A stretch of 64,000 nucleotides of DNA from Nocardiopsis listeri NBRC 13360 (GCF_001570765.1 NZ_BCSH01000014.1:33559-97558), one strand, 5' to 3'; counted from the first letter of the stretch, positions 34,844 through 43,502 are shown. Notes: generated from the letters alone by a model not told the origin. Made by a program: numbers and translations.

Positions 34844-37027
34844 GTGCCCAGAGCACGGTCGTCGGCGAACGCGGCCCGAGGCGAGACGGGACGCACCTAC
34901 CTCGGATGGCGGCACAAGATCCTCCTGCCACCACCCGGTCCCGCCCCGCGCCGCCCCGCGCCCTCGGACGCTCGGACGGTCTCCGAGGAGTGGATCGCGG
35001 ATCAGCGTGACAGCGAGGCGCAGACCAACCGCCCGCTCTACTTCGCACTGCTCGGACTCGCCCTGCCCGCGATCCTGTTCCCGGCGCTGTGGCTGACGCG
35101 CGTCCTCCCCGGCAGTCTGGCGTTGGGCGGTGTGTTCGCCTGCGCGGCCATCGCGGCGCCGGTCGCCTTCGCGCTCGTCCAGAGCCGCCAGGTCATCGTC
35201 GAACGCCTGGAACGGGCGAGGGAACGGCTGGACGCCGAGCGCGCCGAGCGGGAACGGGTCCTGCGCGAACGGCAACGCGAGCACGCCACCCGGTACACCG
35301 AATGGCAGGCGGCCTCCCGTGCCTACGAGGCGCAGCCACGCTGGTACGGCATGACCGTGCCGGTCGGCACCTCCGCGGTGGTCGTGGTGGGCGGGGCGGA
35401 CACCGGGTGGTCGGCGCTGCTCACCACCATCGGTGTCTCTCGGCTGAGGGAAGGCGGTGACCTCACGGTCGTCGACCTCACCGGGCACGGGGTCGCCCGC
35501 GAACTCGTCCGTCTCACCCGTCGTTGCGCCGTGGAACCGCGCAGATGGGTGCTCCCCGCCGACCTGCCGCGGATGACCCTGGGAACCGATCTGGACGCCG
35601 GTCAGCGCGCCCGCGTCCTCTCCGCCGTCGCCGCGGCCACGGGACGGGCCGAGGACGTCGACGCCGACGAGACGCTGTTGCTGCGTCTGTTGGAGGTGCT
35701 CGGCCGGAACGTGGACATCGCTCGCCTCATCGGGGGTCTGCGCGCCCTGCTCACCCCCGCCGACGACGACGCCGAGGACGATCCGGCCCTGGCCCTGCTC
35801 ACCGTGGACGAACGCACCAGGGTACGGGAACGCTGCGCGGACGACCCCGCGGTCCGCGAACGGGCCTGGGCCCTGGAGGAGCGACTCAGCCCGTTCGAAG
35901 CCGTCGGTACCCGCGCCGATGACGCCGCCTACGCCCAGGTCAAGATCATCTCCACCGACCGTGCCTCCGGGGCGGCGGCCGCGCGAGTGTACGGGACCTA
36001 CGCGGTGGCGGCGCTCAGCGAGCTCCTGGAGACACGTGAGCCGGGTCCGGCGGTCCCCGGGGGCAGAGCTCCACGGGTACGACCGGATCGAACCCGCACC
36101 GTGGTCGTGTGCGGCGCGGAGATACTCCCGGAGGAGGAGGTGGAGCAGGTCCTGGACGCGGCCGAGGACGGCGGTGTCGAGGTGGTCCTGATGTTCCGCG
36201 AGGCGGTGCCCGCCGCGGTCCGCCACCTGTCCGATCCGTCCTGCCTGCCGGTGGTGATGCGGCAATCCGACCGGAACGGGAGGGTCGCGCGAGCGGTCGC
36301 CGAGGTGGCCGACGGCTTCGGAAGCGATCAGGAGGACCTGGAGATCCACCGGCTCACCGAGGTGATCGGCGAGACCGTCGGTGCTTCGATCACCGAACCC
36401 GACGGCGGCGACGAGAACGGTCCCGCCGAGGAGAGCCTCTTCCCCTCTCCGCACACCGAGTCCGGAGCGCTCATCCGCAACGCGGCCGCCGCGATCTCCC
36501 CGCTGGACCTGGTCAGGCATGTGAGATCCGCCACGGCCTGGGGTCGGGCCACGGAGCAGGCGGCGGAGACCGACACCACCGTCGCGTCGACGGAGGAAGA
36601 GGAGTCCACGGCGCGGATCAGTGGTCTGGACGCGGAGTCGCTCCGGAACCTGCCACCCACCGCGGCTCTCGTCCTGACCTCGGCCGGCCCGGTCCTTGCC
36701 GACACCAACCCGGGTATTCTCACCCTGTCCACAGCCACCCTCGCCACCGCCGAGGACCACCGGAACTCCGGTATCGGTAGGGGTGTCGGCCAGGCCGAGG
36801 GGCCCGATGGTCCGGGTCCGAAGGCCGAGGAGCCACGGCGTTCCCCGATCGGCGGCACGCGGATCGAACCGCCGGGTGACGGCGCGCGGGGAGCCGGACC
36901 CGGATACGCACCCGGGGTCGGGAACGTCCCGCGAACGCCCGAATCGGTGACCGACGACGGGGCCGATCCGACACGGGTCCCACCCAACCTCGGGCCCCCA
37001 CCCGAGCGGTTGGACTGGCGGGTCTGA
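34844..37027 (+). CDS. Large unrecognised membrane protein
   Basis: About 727 residues from a GTG at 34844, chosen for the AGGAGG ten bases upstream. Near residues 65-115 are two membrane helices (YFALLGLALPAILFPALWL and LALGGVFACAAIAAPVAFAL). A highly charged coiled coil follows (ERARERLDAERAERERVL). A long cytoplasmic region has alpha/beta character: AVVVVGGADTGWSALLTTIG and LTVVDLTGHGVARELV, then later TRTVVVCGAEILPEEEVEQVL and VEVVLMFREAVP. The C-terminal 120 residues are disordered, Pro/Gly/Glu-rich. No Walker motif or known domain is evident. The repeated strand-loop pattern suggests degenerate nucleotide-binding folds, perhaps of a secretion or conjugation-type ATPase scaffold; this is speculation. 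Confidence 0.78.
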   Translation: MPRARSSANAARGETGRTYLGWRHKILLPPPGPAPRRPAPSDARTVSEEWIADQRDSEAQTNRPLYFALLGLALPAILFPALWLTRVLPGSLALGGVFACAAIAAPVAFALVQSRQVIVERLERARERLDAERAERERVLRERQREHATRYTEWQAASRAYEAQPRWYGMTVPVGTSAVVVVGGADTGWSALLTTIGVSRLREGGDLTVVDLTGHGVARELVRLTRRCAVEPRRWVLPADLPRMTLGTDLDAGQRARVLSAVAAATGRAEDVDADETLLLRLLEVLGRNVDIARLIGGLRALLTPADDDAEDDPALALLTVDERTRVRERCADDPAVRERAWALEERLSPFEAVGTRADDAAYAQVKIISTDRASGAAAARVYGTYAVAALSELLETREPGPAVPGGRAPRVRPDRTRTVVVCGAEILPEEEVEQVLDAAEDGGVEVVLMFREAVPAAVRHLSDPSCLPVVMRQSDRNGRVARAVAEVADGFGSDQEDLEIHRLTEVIGETVGASITEPDGGDENGPAEESLFPSPHTESGALIRNAAAAISPLDLVRHVRSATAWGRATEQAAETDTTVASTEEEESTARISGLDAESLRNLPPTAALVLTSAGPVLADTNPGILTLSTATLATAEDHRNSGIGRGVGQAEGPDGPGPKAEEPRRSPIGGTRIEPPGDGARGAGPGYAPGVGNVPRTPESVTDDGADPTRVPPNLGPPPERLDWRV

Positions 37028-37113
37028 ACAGCGGTGGACAATAGGCTTGGCCCGACACATCGCCCGCCGCCACAGCGCGTTCGCGCGGGTGATCTAGCGA
37101 TCGTGGAGATTTG

Positions 37114-38370
37114 ATGAGCGAGCTTTCCTTGCGCGCCCAACTGGCTTCGGTACTGGGCAGGAGCGCGGCAAGCCTGTCCAGGGCCACAGGACGCGGAGAC
37201 GGCTCCGTTATCGGCGGCCGCGTCGCCCTGAAGGTCGAACCCGAGCTGCTCGCCAAGCTCGCCCAGGGTCGCCGTCTCGCCCTGGTGAGCGCCACCAACG
37301 GCAAGACCACCACGACCCGTCTCATCTCGCAGGCCCTGCGTGAGTTCGGCGACGTGGCCACCAACGAACACGGCGCGAACATGCCCACCGGGCACATCAC
37401 CGCGCTGGCCGCCAATAAGGCCGCCGTCAACGGTGTGCTGGAGGTCGACGAGAAGTATCTTCCACAGGTCATCAAGGCGACCAATCCCGCCTTCGTCGTA
37501 CTGATGAACCTCAGCCGCGACCAGATGGACCGCGCCTCGGAGATCAACCTCCTCGCGAAGAAGTGGCGCACCACCCTGTCGCAGACCAACACCCACGTGA
37601 TCGCCAACGCCGACGATCCCCTCGTGGCATGGGCCGGTCTGGGCGCCTCCAGCGCCACCTGGGTCTCCGCCGGCCAGCGCTGGAAGGAGGACTCCTGGTG
37701 CTGCCCCGAGTGCGGCGCCCACCTCAAGCGCGAGGTCGATCCGCACTGGGAGTGCCCCGAGTGCGGCCTGGCCCGGCCTCGGGCCACCTGGGCGGTGGAC
37801 AACGACTCCGACACCCTCATCACCCCCGAGGGGCAGCAGATCAAGCTCCGCCTCAACCTGCCGGGTGACGCCAACCGCTCCAACGCGGCGATCGCCGCGG
37901 CCACCGCAGCCGCCTACGGCATCCACCCCGAGCGCACCGTCGAACGCCTGCGTGAGATCACCTCGGTGGCCGGCCGCTACACCTCCGTGGTGACCATGGG
38001 CGTCGAGGTCCGCCTCCTGCTCGCCAAGAACCCTGCCGGGTGGCTCGAGTCCTTCGCCGTCCTCGACCCGCCGCGGGTTCCGGTCATCCTGGCGGTCAAC
38101 GCCCAGGTCTCCGACGGTAAGGACACCTCCTGGCTGTGGGACGTGGACTACAGGGTCCTGCGCGACCGTCGGGTCTTCATCATGGGTGAGCGTCGTACCG
38201 ATCTCGCCCTGCGGCTGGAGACAGACGAGGTCCCCTTCGAGGTCGCCGAGCGGGTGGACGAGGTTCTGGCCAAGCTCAAGGCCGACCGCCCCGACATCAC
38301 CAAGGTCGACGTCATCGCCAACTACACCGCCTTCCAGCAGATCCGCACCGCGTACGGCCGCATCCAGTAG
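37114..38370 (+). CDS. murT: Lipid II isoglutaminyl synthase, subunit MurT
   Basis: MurT, with GatD, amidates the second residue of the lipid II stem peptide (D-Glu to D-isoGln). The 418 residues show a Mur-ligase core with ATP loop ATNGKTTTTRL, a Cys4 zinc ribbon inserted in the middle domain (WCCPECG ... WECPECG) and the C-terminal DUF1727 domain. GGAG lies just before the ATG at 37114; the TTG before it is not needed. GatD follows after 11 bases. The amidation supports later cross-linking and is standard in actinobacteria. Confidence 0.95.
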   Translation: MSELSLRAQLASVLGRSAASLSRATGRGDGSVIGGRVALKVEPELLAKLAQGRRLALVSATNGKTTTTRLISQALREFGDVATNEHGANMPTGHITALAANKAAVNGVLEVDEKYLPQVIKATNPAFVVLMNLSRDQMDRASEINLLAKKWRTTLSQTNTHVIANADDPLVAWAGLGASSATWVSAGQRWKEDSWCCPECGAHLKREVDPHWECPECGLARPRATWAVDNDSDTLITPEGQQIKLRLNLPGDANRSNAAIAAATAAAYGIHPERTVERLREITSVAGRYTSVVTMGVEVRLLLAKNPAGWLESFAVLDPPRVPVILAVNAQVSDGKDTSWLWDVDYRVLRDRRVFIMGERRTDLALRLETDEVPFEVAERVDEVLAKLKADRPDITKVDVIANYTAFQQIRTAYGRIQ

Positions 38371-38381
38371 GAGACCCAGCC

Positions 38382-39095
38382 ATGTCGAACAACAGCAGCG
38401 CTCTGCGGATCGTGTGGATCTACCCCGACCTGCTCAGCACCTACGGGGACCAGGGCAACGTCCTCATCCTCAAGCGTCGCGCCGAGCTGCGCGGCATCCC
38501 GACCGAGGTCGTGCAGGTCAACTCCAGCGACTCCGTGCCCGAGCAGGGCGACATCTACCTGCTCGGCGGTGGCGAGGACCGGCCGCAGATCCTGGCCGCC
38601 GAGCGCCTTCGAGCCGACGGTGGTCTGGCTCGGGCCGCCGCGCGCGGTGCCTGCGTCTTCGCGGTCTGCGCCGGTTACCAGATCATCGGTGAGAGCTACG
38701 GCGACAACGACGACAACCCGCTCCCCGGCGTGGGCATCCTCGACATCCGCAGCGGCCGTGGTCAGAGCCGTGCCGTGGGCGAGATCGTCGCCGACGTCGA
38801 CCCCGCCCTGGGCGTGGGTCGGATCACCGGGTTCGAGAACCACCAGGGCCGGACATCCATCGGCCCGCAGGCCCGCCCGCTGTCCACCACGGTGAAGGGC
38901 GTCGGCAACGACGACCGTACCGAGGGCGCCTACCAGGGCCAGGTGCTCGGCACCTACCTGCACGGGCCGGCGCTGCCGCGCAACCCACAACTGGCCGACC
39001 TGCTGCTGCGTTGGCGGGTGGGGCAGTTGAACCCGTTGCCTCCGGCCTGGGGCGAGCGTCTGCACGAGGAACGCCTGGCCGCGGCTCTGCGCTAG
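38382..39095 (+). CDS. gatD: Lipid II isoglutaminyl synthase, glutaminase subunit GatD
   Basis: GatD is the class I glutaminase that supplies ammonia to MurT. The 237 residues carry the nucleophile in VCAGYQ (Cys96) and the catalytic histidine in GTYLHGP near the C terminus, plus YLLGGGEDRPQ of the oxyanion region. It opens LRIVWIYPDLLSTYGDQGN, typical of the family. It is the second gene of the murT-gatD pair, ended by a hairpin 10 bases later. Confidence 0.95.
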   Translation: MSNNSSALRIVWIYPDLLSTYGDQGNVLILKRRAELRGIPTEVVQVNSSDSVPEQGDIYLLGGGEDRPQILAAERLRADGGLARAAARGACVFAVCAGYQIIGESYGDNDDNPLPGVGILDIRSGRGQSRAVGEIVADVDPALGVGRITGFENHQGRTSIGPQARPLSTTVKGVGNDDRTEGAYQGQVLGTYLHGPALPRNPQLADLLLRWRVGQLNPLPPAWGERLHEERLAAALR

Positions 39096-39105
39096 AGAAT
39101 CGACC

Positions 39106-39136
39106 GGCCCGGTGGGAGAGACCCTCCCATCGGGCC
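39106..39136 (+). terminator. Terminator after murT-gatD
   Basis: GGCCCGGTGGGAG (39106-39118) pairs with CTCCCATCGGGCC (39124-39136), 13 pairs including one G-T, with a 5-base loop and TTCG after it. The remaining gap to 39425 contains no convincing gene; GTGGTATGTGTCAC just before the next gene may hold its promoter. Confidence 0.8.
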
Positions 39137-39425
39137 TTCGTGTGTCCGGAGTCGGTGGCGCCCTTGTCGGGGCCCTCTCGAGCAGGGCCGGCGAATCGTG
39201 CCGACCTGACCCGAGGACCTACCGGTCGGTCGATTCCGCTCATCCGCGTCCCCCGATTCGTTCGTGCCGCCAGGCTTTCAAGGGAAAAATGAGGAGTGGG
39301 TCGGGCTTCGCGGGTGGTAGCCGGGAAGGAATGGTCGACGACCCTCCGTGGTGAGGGTTGGATTTCGGGCGAGGGTGGGCAAACGGGGCACAATTTCGGA
39401 ATGATCTGACTGTGGTATGTGTCAC

Positions 39426-40136
39426 ATGGATATGAGTGCCACCGATTCACCCCCAGGTTCCGTCGGCCGTTTCGGACGGTCCGTACGTGTCCTCGCGATC
39501 CCCGTCGCCGTGCTCGTGGCGGCCGGTGGGTGCACGGCGGCATTGGCCGCCATGGGCGGGTTGCCGACCCCCGATGTGCGGATCGTGGTGGGAGAAGAGG
39601 ATCGCGACCCCGCGGCAAACGGGTCGGAGCAGGGTGCGGGGACCGAACCGGGATCCTCACCCTCGCCCTCCGCGGAAACGACGGAGGAGCCGAAGCGGCC
39701 GGAGGCGTCCGGTCCGGGGCGACAGACGGACTCTTCCGAATCCGTGCCGCTGTCCTCCTTCAACGGATCCTCGACGTCGGTCGGTCCGTTCCGGGTGGAG
39801 GTCGAGGTGGCCTACACCGACAGCACCATCACCGACGGGATGGGCACGAACGCCACCGCCCCGTCGGGCATGACGTACTACATCTACCGGCTCAACGTCA
39901 CCAACGAGGGTTCCTCACCGGCGATCTTCGACAGCTACGGCACCCGAGGCCACTCCCCGGACGGGACCTCCCACAACAACGACGTGGAGGCCGAGGTGAC
40001 CGTGGCCTGGGACTACTTCTGGGACGAGATCGACCCCGGCACCACGGTCACCACACACCTGATGTTCCTGGCGCCCGAGGGCACCGAATTCTCCTACGTC
40101 GAGGTCTCCGGACAGGGCGACCTACGACCTTCCTGA
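39426..40136 (+). CDS. Exported DUF4352-like protein, possible lipoprotein
   Basis: About 236 residues. An N-terminal signal (RSVRVLAIPVAVLVAAGGC) ends in a cysteine that could be lipidated, though alanine at the -3 position makes the lipobox imperfect. A disordered Ser/Pro/Glu linker follows. The C-terminal domain of about 125 residues (GPFRVEVEVAYTDS ... YYIYRLNVTNEGSSPAIFDSYG) has the immunoglobulin-like DUF4352 pattern seen in actinobacterial secreted antigens. Start codons at 39417, 39426 and 39432 lie close together without a strong site. Function unknown. Confidence 0.72.
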   Translation: MDMSATDSPPGSVGRFGRSVRVLAIPVAVLVAAGGCTAALAAMGGLPTPDVRIVVGEEDRDPAANGSEQGAGTEPGSSPSPSAETTEEPKRPEASGPGRQTDSSESVPLSSFNGSSTSVGPFRVEVEVAYTDSTITDGMGTNATAPSGMTYYIYRLNVTNEGSSPAIFDSYGTRGHSPDGTSHNNDVEAEVTVAWDYFWDEIDPGTTVTTHLMFLAPEGTEFSYVEVSGQGDLRPS

Positions 40137-40140
40137 GCCC

Positions 40141-41157
40141 CTATCGCGGTCGGCGCCGCAGATCGATCTGGGCGTTGGCCCCGGTGTCCGGGTCCACGAT
40201 GACCTCCTGGCCGGCGGCGATGCCGTCCGCAGTCAGAACGGCGTCGGTCGGCGCCGTCCGCTTGACCAGCCCCAGCGCGATCGGCCCCAACTCGTGATGG
40301 CGTGCGGAACTGCCCACGCGGCCGACCCGACGCCCCTCCAGTTCGATTTCGGAGCCCACCACGGGGAGCCGCTCCCTGGTGCCGTCCAGGTGCAGTAGCA
40401 CCAGGCGGCGCGGGGGACGACCCAGGTTGTGCACCCGGGCCACCGTCTCCTGCCCGGGGTAGCAGCCCTTCTCCAGATGCACGGCGGAACCGATCCAGTC
40501 CATCTCGTGCGGGATGGCGCGCTCGTCGGAGTCCAGGCCGGCCCGAGCCCGGTGCGAAGCGATCCTGTGCGCCTCATAGGCCCACATGCCGGCCGGTCGG
40601 GTTCCCGCGTCCGTCAGCTTCTTCGCGGTCGTCACGAGCTCCTCGGAGGGCACGAACAGGTCGATCTCGTGCTCGGTGGTCCGGGTGACCGGACCCTCCA
40701 CCACCGCCAGGGCCTTGTCCCGGTCCGGGCCGAGCAACGTCAACACCGAGAGCGAGTCCGAGAGGTCCTCGACCTCCACCCGCAGCATGAACACCATCGA
40801 GTCCAGGAACCGGGCAGTCTCGGCGGCCTCACCCGGCTCGGTGTGCATCCAGGTGGACTCACCGTCGTCCACCATCGACAGGTGGTGCCTCAGTCGGCCA
40901 CGCGCGTCCATGATCAGTGACTCGGTGCCGGCGCCCGGGGCCAGGTCACGGGTCAGCTGGCTGGTGAGGTCGTTGAGCCAGCCGAGACGGTCGGGCCCGC
41001 TCACCCGCACCACACCCCGGTTGCTCCGGTCGACCCAAGCACTGGAACGTTCGATCGCGCGGCCCTCGTGCGAGGGGTCGCCGTAGTGCGCGGCGACGTC
41101 GGTGTCGGGGGTCTCGGCGCTCACGGCACCGGGTGTGGTCAGCAACGGCGAAGTCAT
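40141..41157 (-). CDS. ygfZ: YgfZ/GcvT-like folate-binding protein
   Basis: The 338-residue protein is a YgfZ homologue, a tetrahydrofolate-dependent factor that supports iron-sulfur cluster assembly and repair. The signature K-G-C-Y-x-G-Q-E is present as LEKGCYPGQETVAR, with the aminomethyltransferase-like fold shown by SNRGVVRVSGPDRLGWLNDLTSQ. The ATG at 41157 is preferred over a TTG 27 bases upstream. It lies back to back with the small ORF transcript at 41.27 kb and ends four bases from the convergent DUF4352-like stop. Confidence 0.92.
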   Translation of the reverse strand: MTSPLLTTPGAVSAETPDTDVAAHYGDPSHEGRAIERSSAWVDRSNRGVVRVSGPDRLGWLNDLTSQLTRDLAPGAGTESLIMDARGRLRHHLSMVDDGESTWMHTEPGEAAETARFLDSMVFMLRVEVEDLSDSLSVLTLLGPDRDKALAVVEGPVTRTTEHEIDLFVPSEELVTTAKKLTDAGTRPAGMWAYEAHRIASHRARAGLDSDERAIPHEMDWIGSAVHLEKGCYPGQETVARVHNLGRPPRRLVLLHLDGTRERLPVVGSEIELEGRRVGRVGSSARHHELGPIALGLVKRTAPTDAVLTADGIAAGQEVIVDPDTGANAQIDLRRRPR

Positions 41158-41234
41158 ACCGCCGAGGGTATCCGCCCCGTCCAAGAGGACACAGGGGTGC
41201 GATTGACCTGGGGATACAGATCACAGAAAATCAC

Positions 41235-41264
41235 TTGCCCGCCACCGTCCAGGAGACGTAGTTT
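41235..41264 (+). promoter_or_regulatory. Promoter of the small structured transcript
   Basis: TTGCCC (41235-41240) and TAGTTT (41259-41264) fit -35 and -10 boxes with an 18-base spacer. The start point would be near 41271, only a few bases before the strong ribosome site at 41278. Confidence 0.55.
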
Positions 41265-41296
41265 GGCGGCACGCAGGAAAGGAGGTGGTCCAGAAC

Positions 41297-41335
41297 ATGA
41301 TTGACCCTAGGACCGGCGAGGTGGCCGTCCGCTAG
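41297..41335 (+). CDS. 12-codon ORF with near-perfect Shine-Dalgarno sequence
   Basis: ATG at 41297 to TAG at 41335 encodes MIDPRTGEVAVR. The preceding AAAGGAGGTGGTCC (41278-41291) complements the 3' end of 16S rRNA at 13 of 14 positions, far beyond the sites of neighbouring genes. A promoter lies just upstream and two stable hairpins follow, so this looks like a real short transcription unit. The peptide matches nothing I know. It could be a true micropeptide, or the translation signal may serve the RNA (ribosome docking, attenuation or a decoy). Confidence 0.5.
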   Translation: MIDPRTGEVAVR

Positions 41336-41348
41336 GACGACGCCGAGC

Positions 41349-41376
41349 ATTCGCTCGACGTACGTCGCAGGCGAAT
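41349..41376 (+). ncRNA. First hairpin of the structured small transcript
   Basis: ATTCGC (41349-41354) pairs with GCGAAT (41371-41376), and inside it CGACGTACGTCG (41356-41367) is a perfect palindrome forming a continuation of the stem. It begins 13 bases after the stop of the 12-codon ORF. Confidence 0.45.
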
Positions 41377-41390
41377 CCCAGACGGACACC

Positions 41391-41454
41391 CGAACCCCGG
41401 GCTGTCGGACCTTGTCCGATCCGACCCTTCTCGTAGGAGCCGGCCCGGGGTTCG
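41391..41454. terminator. 12-bp stem enclosing an inner hairpin; likely shared terminator
   Basis: CGAACCCCGGGC (41391-41402) pairs perfectly with GCCCGGGGTTCG (41443-41454). Inside, TCGGAC (41405-41410) pairs with GTCCGA (41414-41419) around CTT. It lies between the small plus-strand ORF and the end of the minus-strand nitrobindin gene at 41479, so it may end both. The multi-branched form is unusual for a plain terminator. Confidence 0.55.
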
Positions 41455-41478
41455 TCCATGTCCAGACCCCGAACGGGC

Positions 41479-42042
41479 CTACTTGCCGTCGTTCGGCTCG
41501 ATCTCGGCCACTCGCTTGAGCTGGGCGGACATGTACGACTGGAGCCCCAGGTCGCGGGCGGCCAGGTCCCACGCGTAACCCAGGGTCTGGCTTCCGTCGT
41601 TGAACAGCCCGTACAGGCGGTGCGACCCCTGTACCTCCAGGCCGGTGATGGTGCGCACGAGCCCGGCGCTTCGCATCTCCACCCGGTTGGCGAACACGTT
41701 GCCCTCGTAGGACTCCAGGTAGCCCTCGTTGTGGGCGATCATCGCTTCGATGTGGACGATGTTGTTCTCGTCGTCCGCCGCGTACCGAGCGGTGTCCTCA
41801 TCGGAGAGGGCACGCCAGTAACCCGATTCCTCGGTGATCAGCTCGCCGGTGGTCCCGTCCGAGTTCATCCGCCAGGCCTTGGCACTGTAGGCCACATAGG
41901 GCAGCCCCGCGCGCGGGACGAACTCGACCTCCTGGCCGAACTGGAACTTCTCCTCTTCCACATATCCGGCGACGCCGACGCCCTCCCAACGTCCGAACAG
42001 GAAGGACAGTTTCGCCAGATCAGGGTGTACCGCTGCGTCCAT
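41479..42042 (-). CDS. Nitrobindin / FABP-family (DUF1794) heme-binding protein
   Basis: The 187-residue protein has the nitrobindin beta-barrel signature LSFLFGRWEGVGVAGY and EFGQ-like FQFGQEVEFVP, with the C-terminal DLAARDLGLQSYMSAQLKRV. Nitrobindins bind ferric heme and isomerise peroxynitrite to nitrate. The ATG at 42042 follows GGGGG; the frame runs on upstream without family similarity. Its neighbour YgfZ is a common companion in actinomycetes. Confidence 0.9.
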   Translation of the reverse strand: MDAAVHPDLAKLSFLFGRWEGVGVAGYVEEEKFQFGQEVEFVPRAGLPYVAYSAKAWRMNSDGTTGELITEESGYWRALSDEDTARYAADDENNIVHIEAMIAHNEGYLESYEGNVFANRVEMRSAGLVRTITGLEVQGSHRLYGLFNDGSQTLGYAWDLAARDLGLQSYMSAQLKRVAEIEPNDGK

Positions 42043-42267
42043 AACCCCCGAGAGTAGCGCGCGACGGAGGCGTCGGTGACCGCCCGCGCGAAGGTACCCG
42101 TCACCGCCATCCTCGGGCCCCGGACCGGACATGCCCAATTGGCCCGGCTTTCTCGGAGAACTGGTAAAGATGGTTGACGGACGCGGTGGGTCCTTGGGGC
42201 TCGGATCCGCACCGCGATCCCCCGACCTCCGACACGATTTCCGAACACGATTCCAAAGGGGCTGCCT

Positions 42268-43050
42268 GTGTTACTGGTGATCGGTTCGGCGTTGCTCGTC
42301 GTCGCGGTGGTCCTGGCGCCACTGGCCTTCATCGCCCTGCGTCGCTGGCGGCGTCAGCGTGGTCTCGCGCTGCTCCTTCCCGCCGCGGTCGCCGAGCACG
42401 AAGGCAAGCGCGTGACCCTCACCGGCGTGGCCGCGCCGGGTCCCGCCGGTGCCATCGAATCCGGACTGGCGGGTGTCGAGTGCGTCTGGCACGGTCACGA
42501 GGTCCTGCGGCACTACCGGCCGTTGGCCCGTGGCCAGGCGGACGGGCAGGTCGGTGAGCGCGCCTGTGACTCCATCGCCGACTACGGCTCCGATGACCTC
42601 TTCGGTCTGGTGGGGGAGGGGCGCTCGGGGAACGCGCAGCGCATCTTCGTCGACCCGGCGGGCACCGAACCGCAGGACGCCGAACTCTGCCTCAAGCGCC
42701 AGGTCGGCCGTCCCCAACCCGGTGTGGCCGCCGCCGCGGACGACCTCCTGCCCAGGGTTCGAGGCCGCATCTCCGGTGTCTTCCGGGGCGAGACCATCGA
42801 ATTCGAGTACCGCGAGTGGATCATCCGTACGGGTGCTTCGGTGCGCGTCACCGGACGCGTCCACGCGCGTGATGGCCGGGTCGTATTGGCCGGCTCGGAC
42901 GAGGACCCGCTCACCATCGAACACGGTGTGGTCGACCGGGCGACACGGGTCTCCCCACGTCGGACCGAGGCCCTGGGTCTGTCCGTCGGGTTCCTGTTCT
43001 CCGTCATCGCGGGAACCGTGCTCCTCCTGATCGGCCTCTCGGTAGGCTGA
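42268..43050 (+). CDS. GIDE-domain (MUL1/E3-ligase-like) membrane protein
   Basis: The 260-residue protein has an N-terminal membrane helix, a soluble middle and a C-terminal helix (GFLFSVIAGTVLLLIGLSV). The middle fits the bacterial GIDE domain related to the intermembrane part of mitochondrial MUL1: IESGLAGVECVWHGHEVLRHYR, ETIEFEYREWIIRTGASVRVTGRV. No RING domain is present, so ubiquitin ligase activity is not implied. The start is GTG with AAGGGG upstream, and the second codon is TTA (42271-42273), a rare leucine codon that can make expression depend on the bldA tRNA. Confidence 0.82.
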   Translation: MLLVIGSALLVVAVVLAPLAFIALRRWRRQRGLALLLPAAVAEHEGKRVTLTGVAAPGPAGAIESGLAGVECVWHGHEVLRHYRPLARGQADGQVGERACDSIADYGSDDLFGLVGEGRSGNAQRIFVDPAGTEPQDAELCLKRQVGRPQPGVAAAADDLLPRVRGRISGVFRGETIEFEYREWIIRTGASVRVTGRVHARDGRVVLAGSDEDPLTIEHGVVDRATRVSPRRTEALGLSVGFLFSVIAGTVLLLIGLSVG

Positions 43051-43055
43051 CGGAC

Positions 43056-43418
43056 ATGTCTCGCTCTTTGGTGATCAAGGTCACGGCCGGCGCGGATGCT
43101 CCGGAACGGTGCAATCAGGCGTTCACGGTCGCGACCGCGGCGGTGACCGCAGGCGTCGAGGTCTCCCTCTGGCTGACCGGGGAGTCGGCTTGGTTCGCCG
43201 TCCCCGGACGCGCCGAGACCTTCGAACTCGAACACGCCGCCCCGTTGCAGGACCTGCTGGCCGCGGTGCTGGCCGCCGGCCGGGTGACGGTGTGCACCCA
43301 GTGCGCGGCCCGACGCGACCTCACCCAGGACGACCTGATCGACGGCGTGCGCATCGCGGGCGCGCAGAGCTTCGTCGAGGAGACCCTCCAGGACGGGGCC
43401 CAGGCGCTGGTCTACTGA
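43056..43418 (+). CDS. DsrE-family protein
   Basis: The 120-residue protein matches the DsrE/peroxiredoxin-like fold: LVIKVTAGADAPERCNQAFTVATAA at the N terminus and VTVCTQCAARR with two cysteines that could carry persulfide. DsrE proteins bind or relay sulfur, though many actinobacterial members are uncharacterised. It starts 5 bases after the GIDE-domain gene and so is probably in the same unit. Confidence 0.87.
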   Translation: MSRSLVIKVTAGADAPERCNQAFTVATAAVTAGVEVSLWLTGESAWFAVPGRAETFELEHAAPLQDLLAAVLAAGRVTVCTQCAARRDLTQDDLIDGVRIAGAQSFVEETLQDGAQALVY

Positions 43419-43451
43419 CCCGCCCTCCGATGACCCGCCCTTCGAAAACGA

Positions 43452-43486
43452 CGGTGCCCGTACCACCGTTGGAGGTACGGGCACCG
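43452..43486. terminator. Terminator shared by DsrE and gpmA genes
   Basis: CGGTGCCCGTACC (43452-43464) pairs perfectly with GGTACGGGCACCG (43474-43486) around a 9-base loop. On the minus strand it is followed by TCGTTTTCG, giving an intrinsic terminator for gpmA. Confidence 0.9.
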
Positions 43487-43502
43487 GTGTCGTCGTGGGG
43501 CG

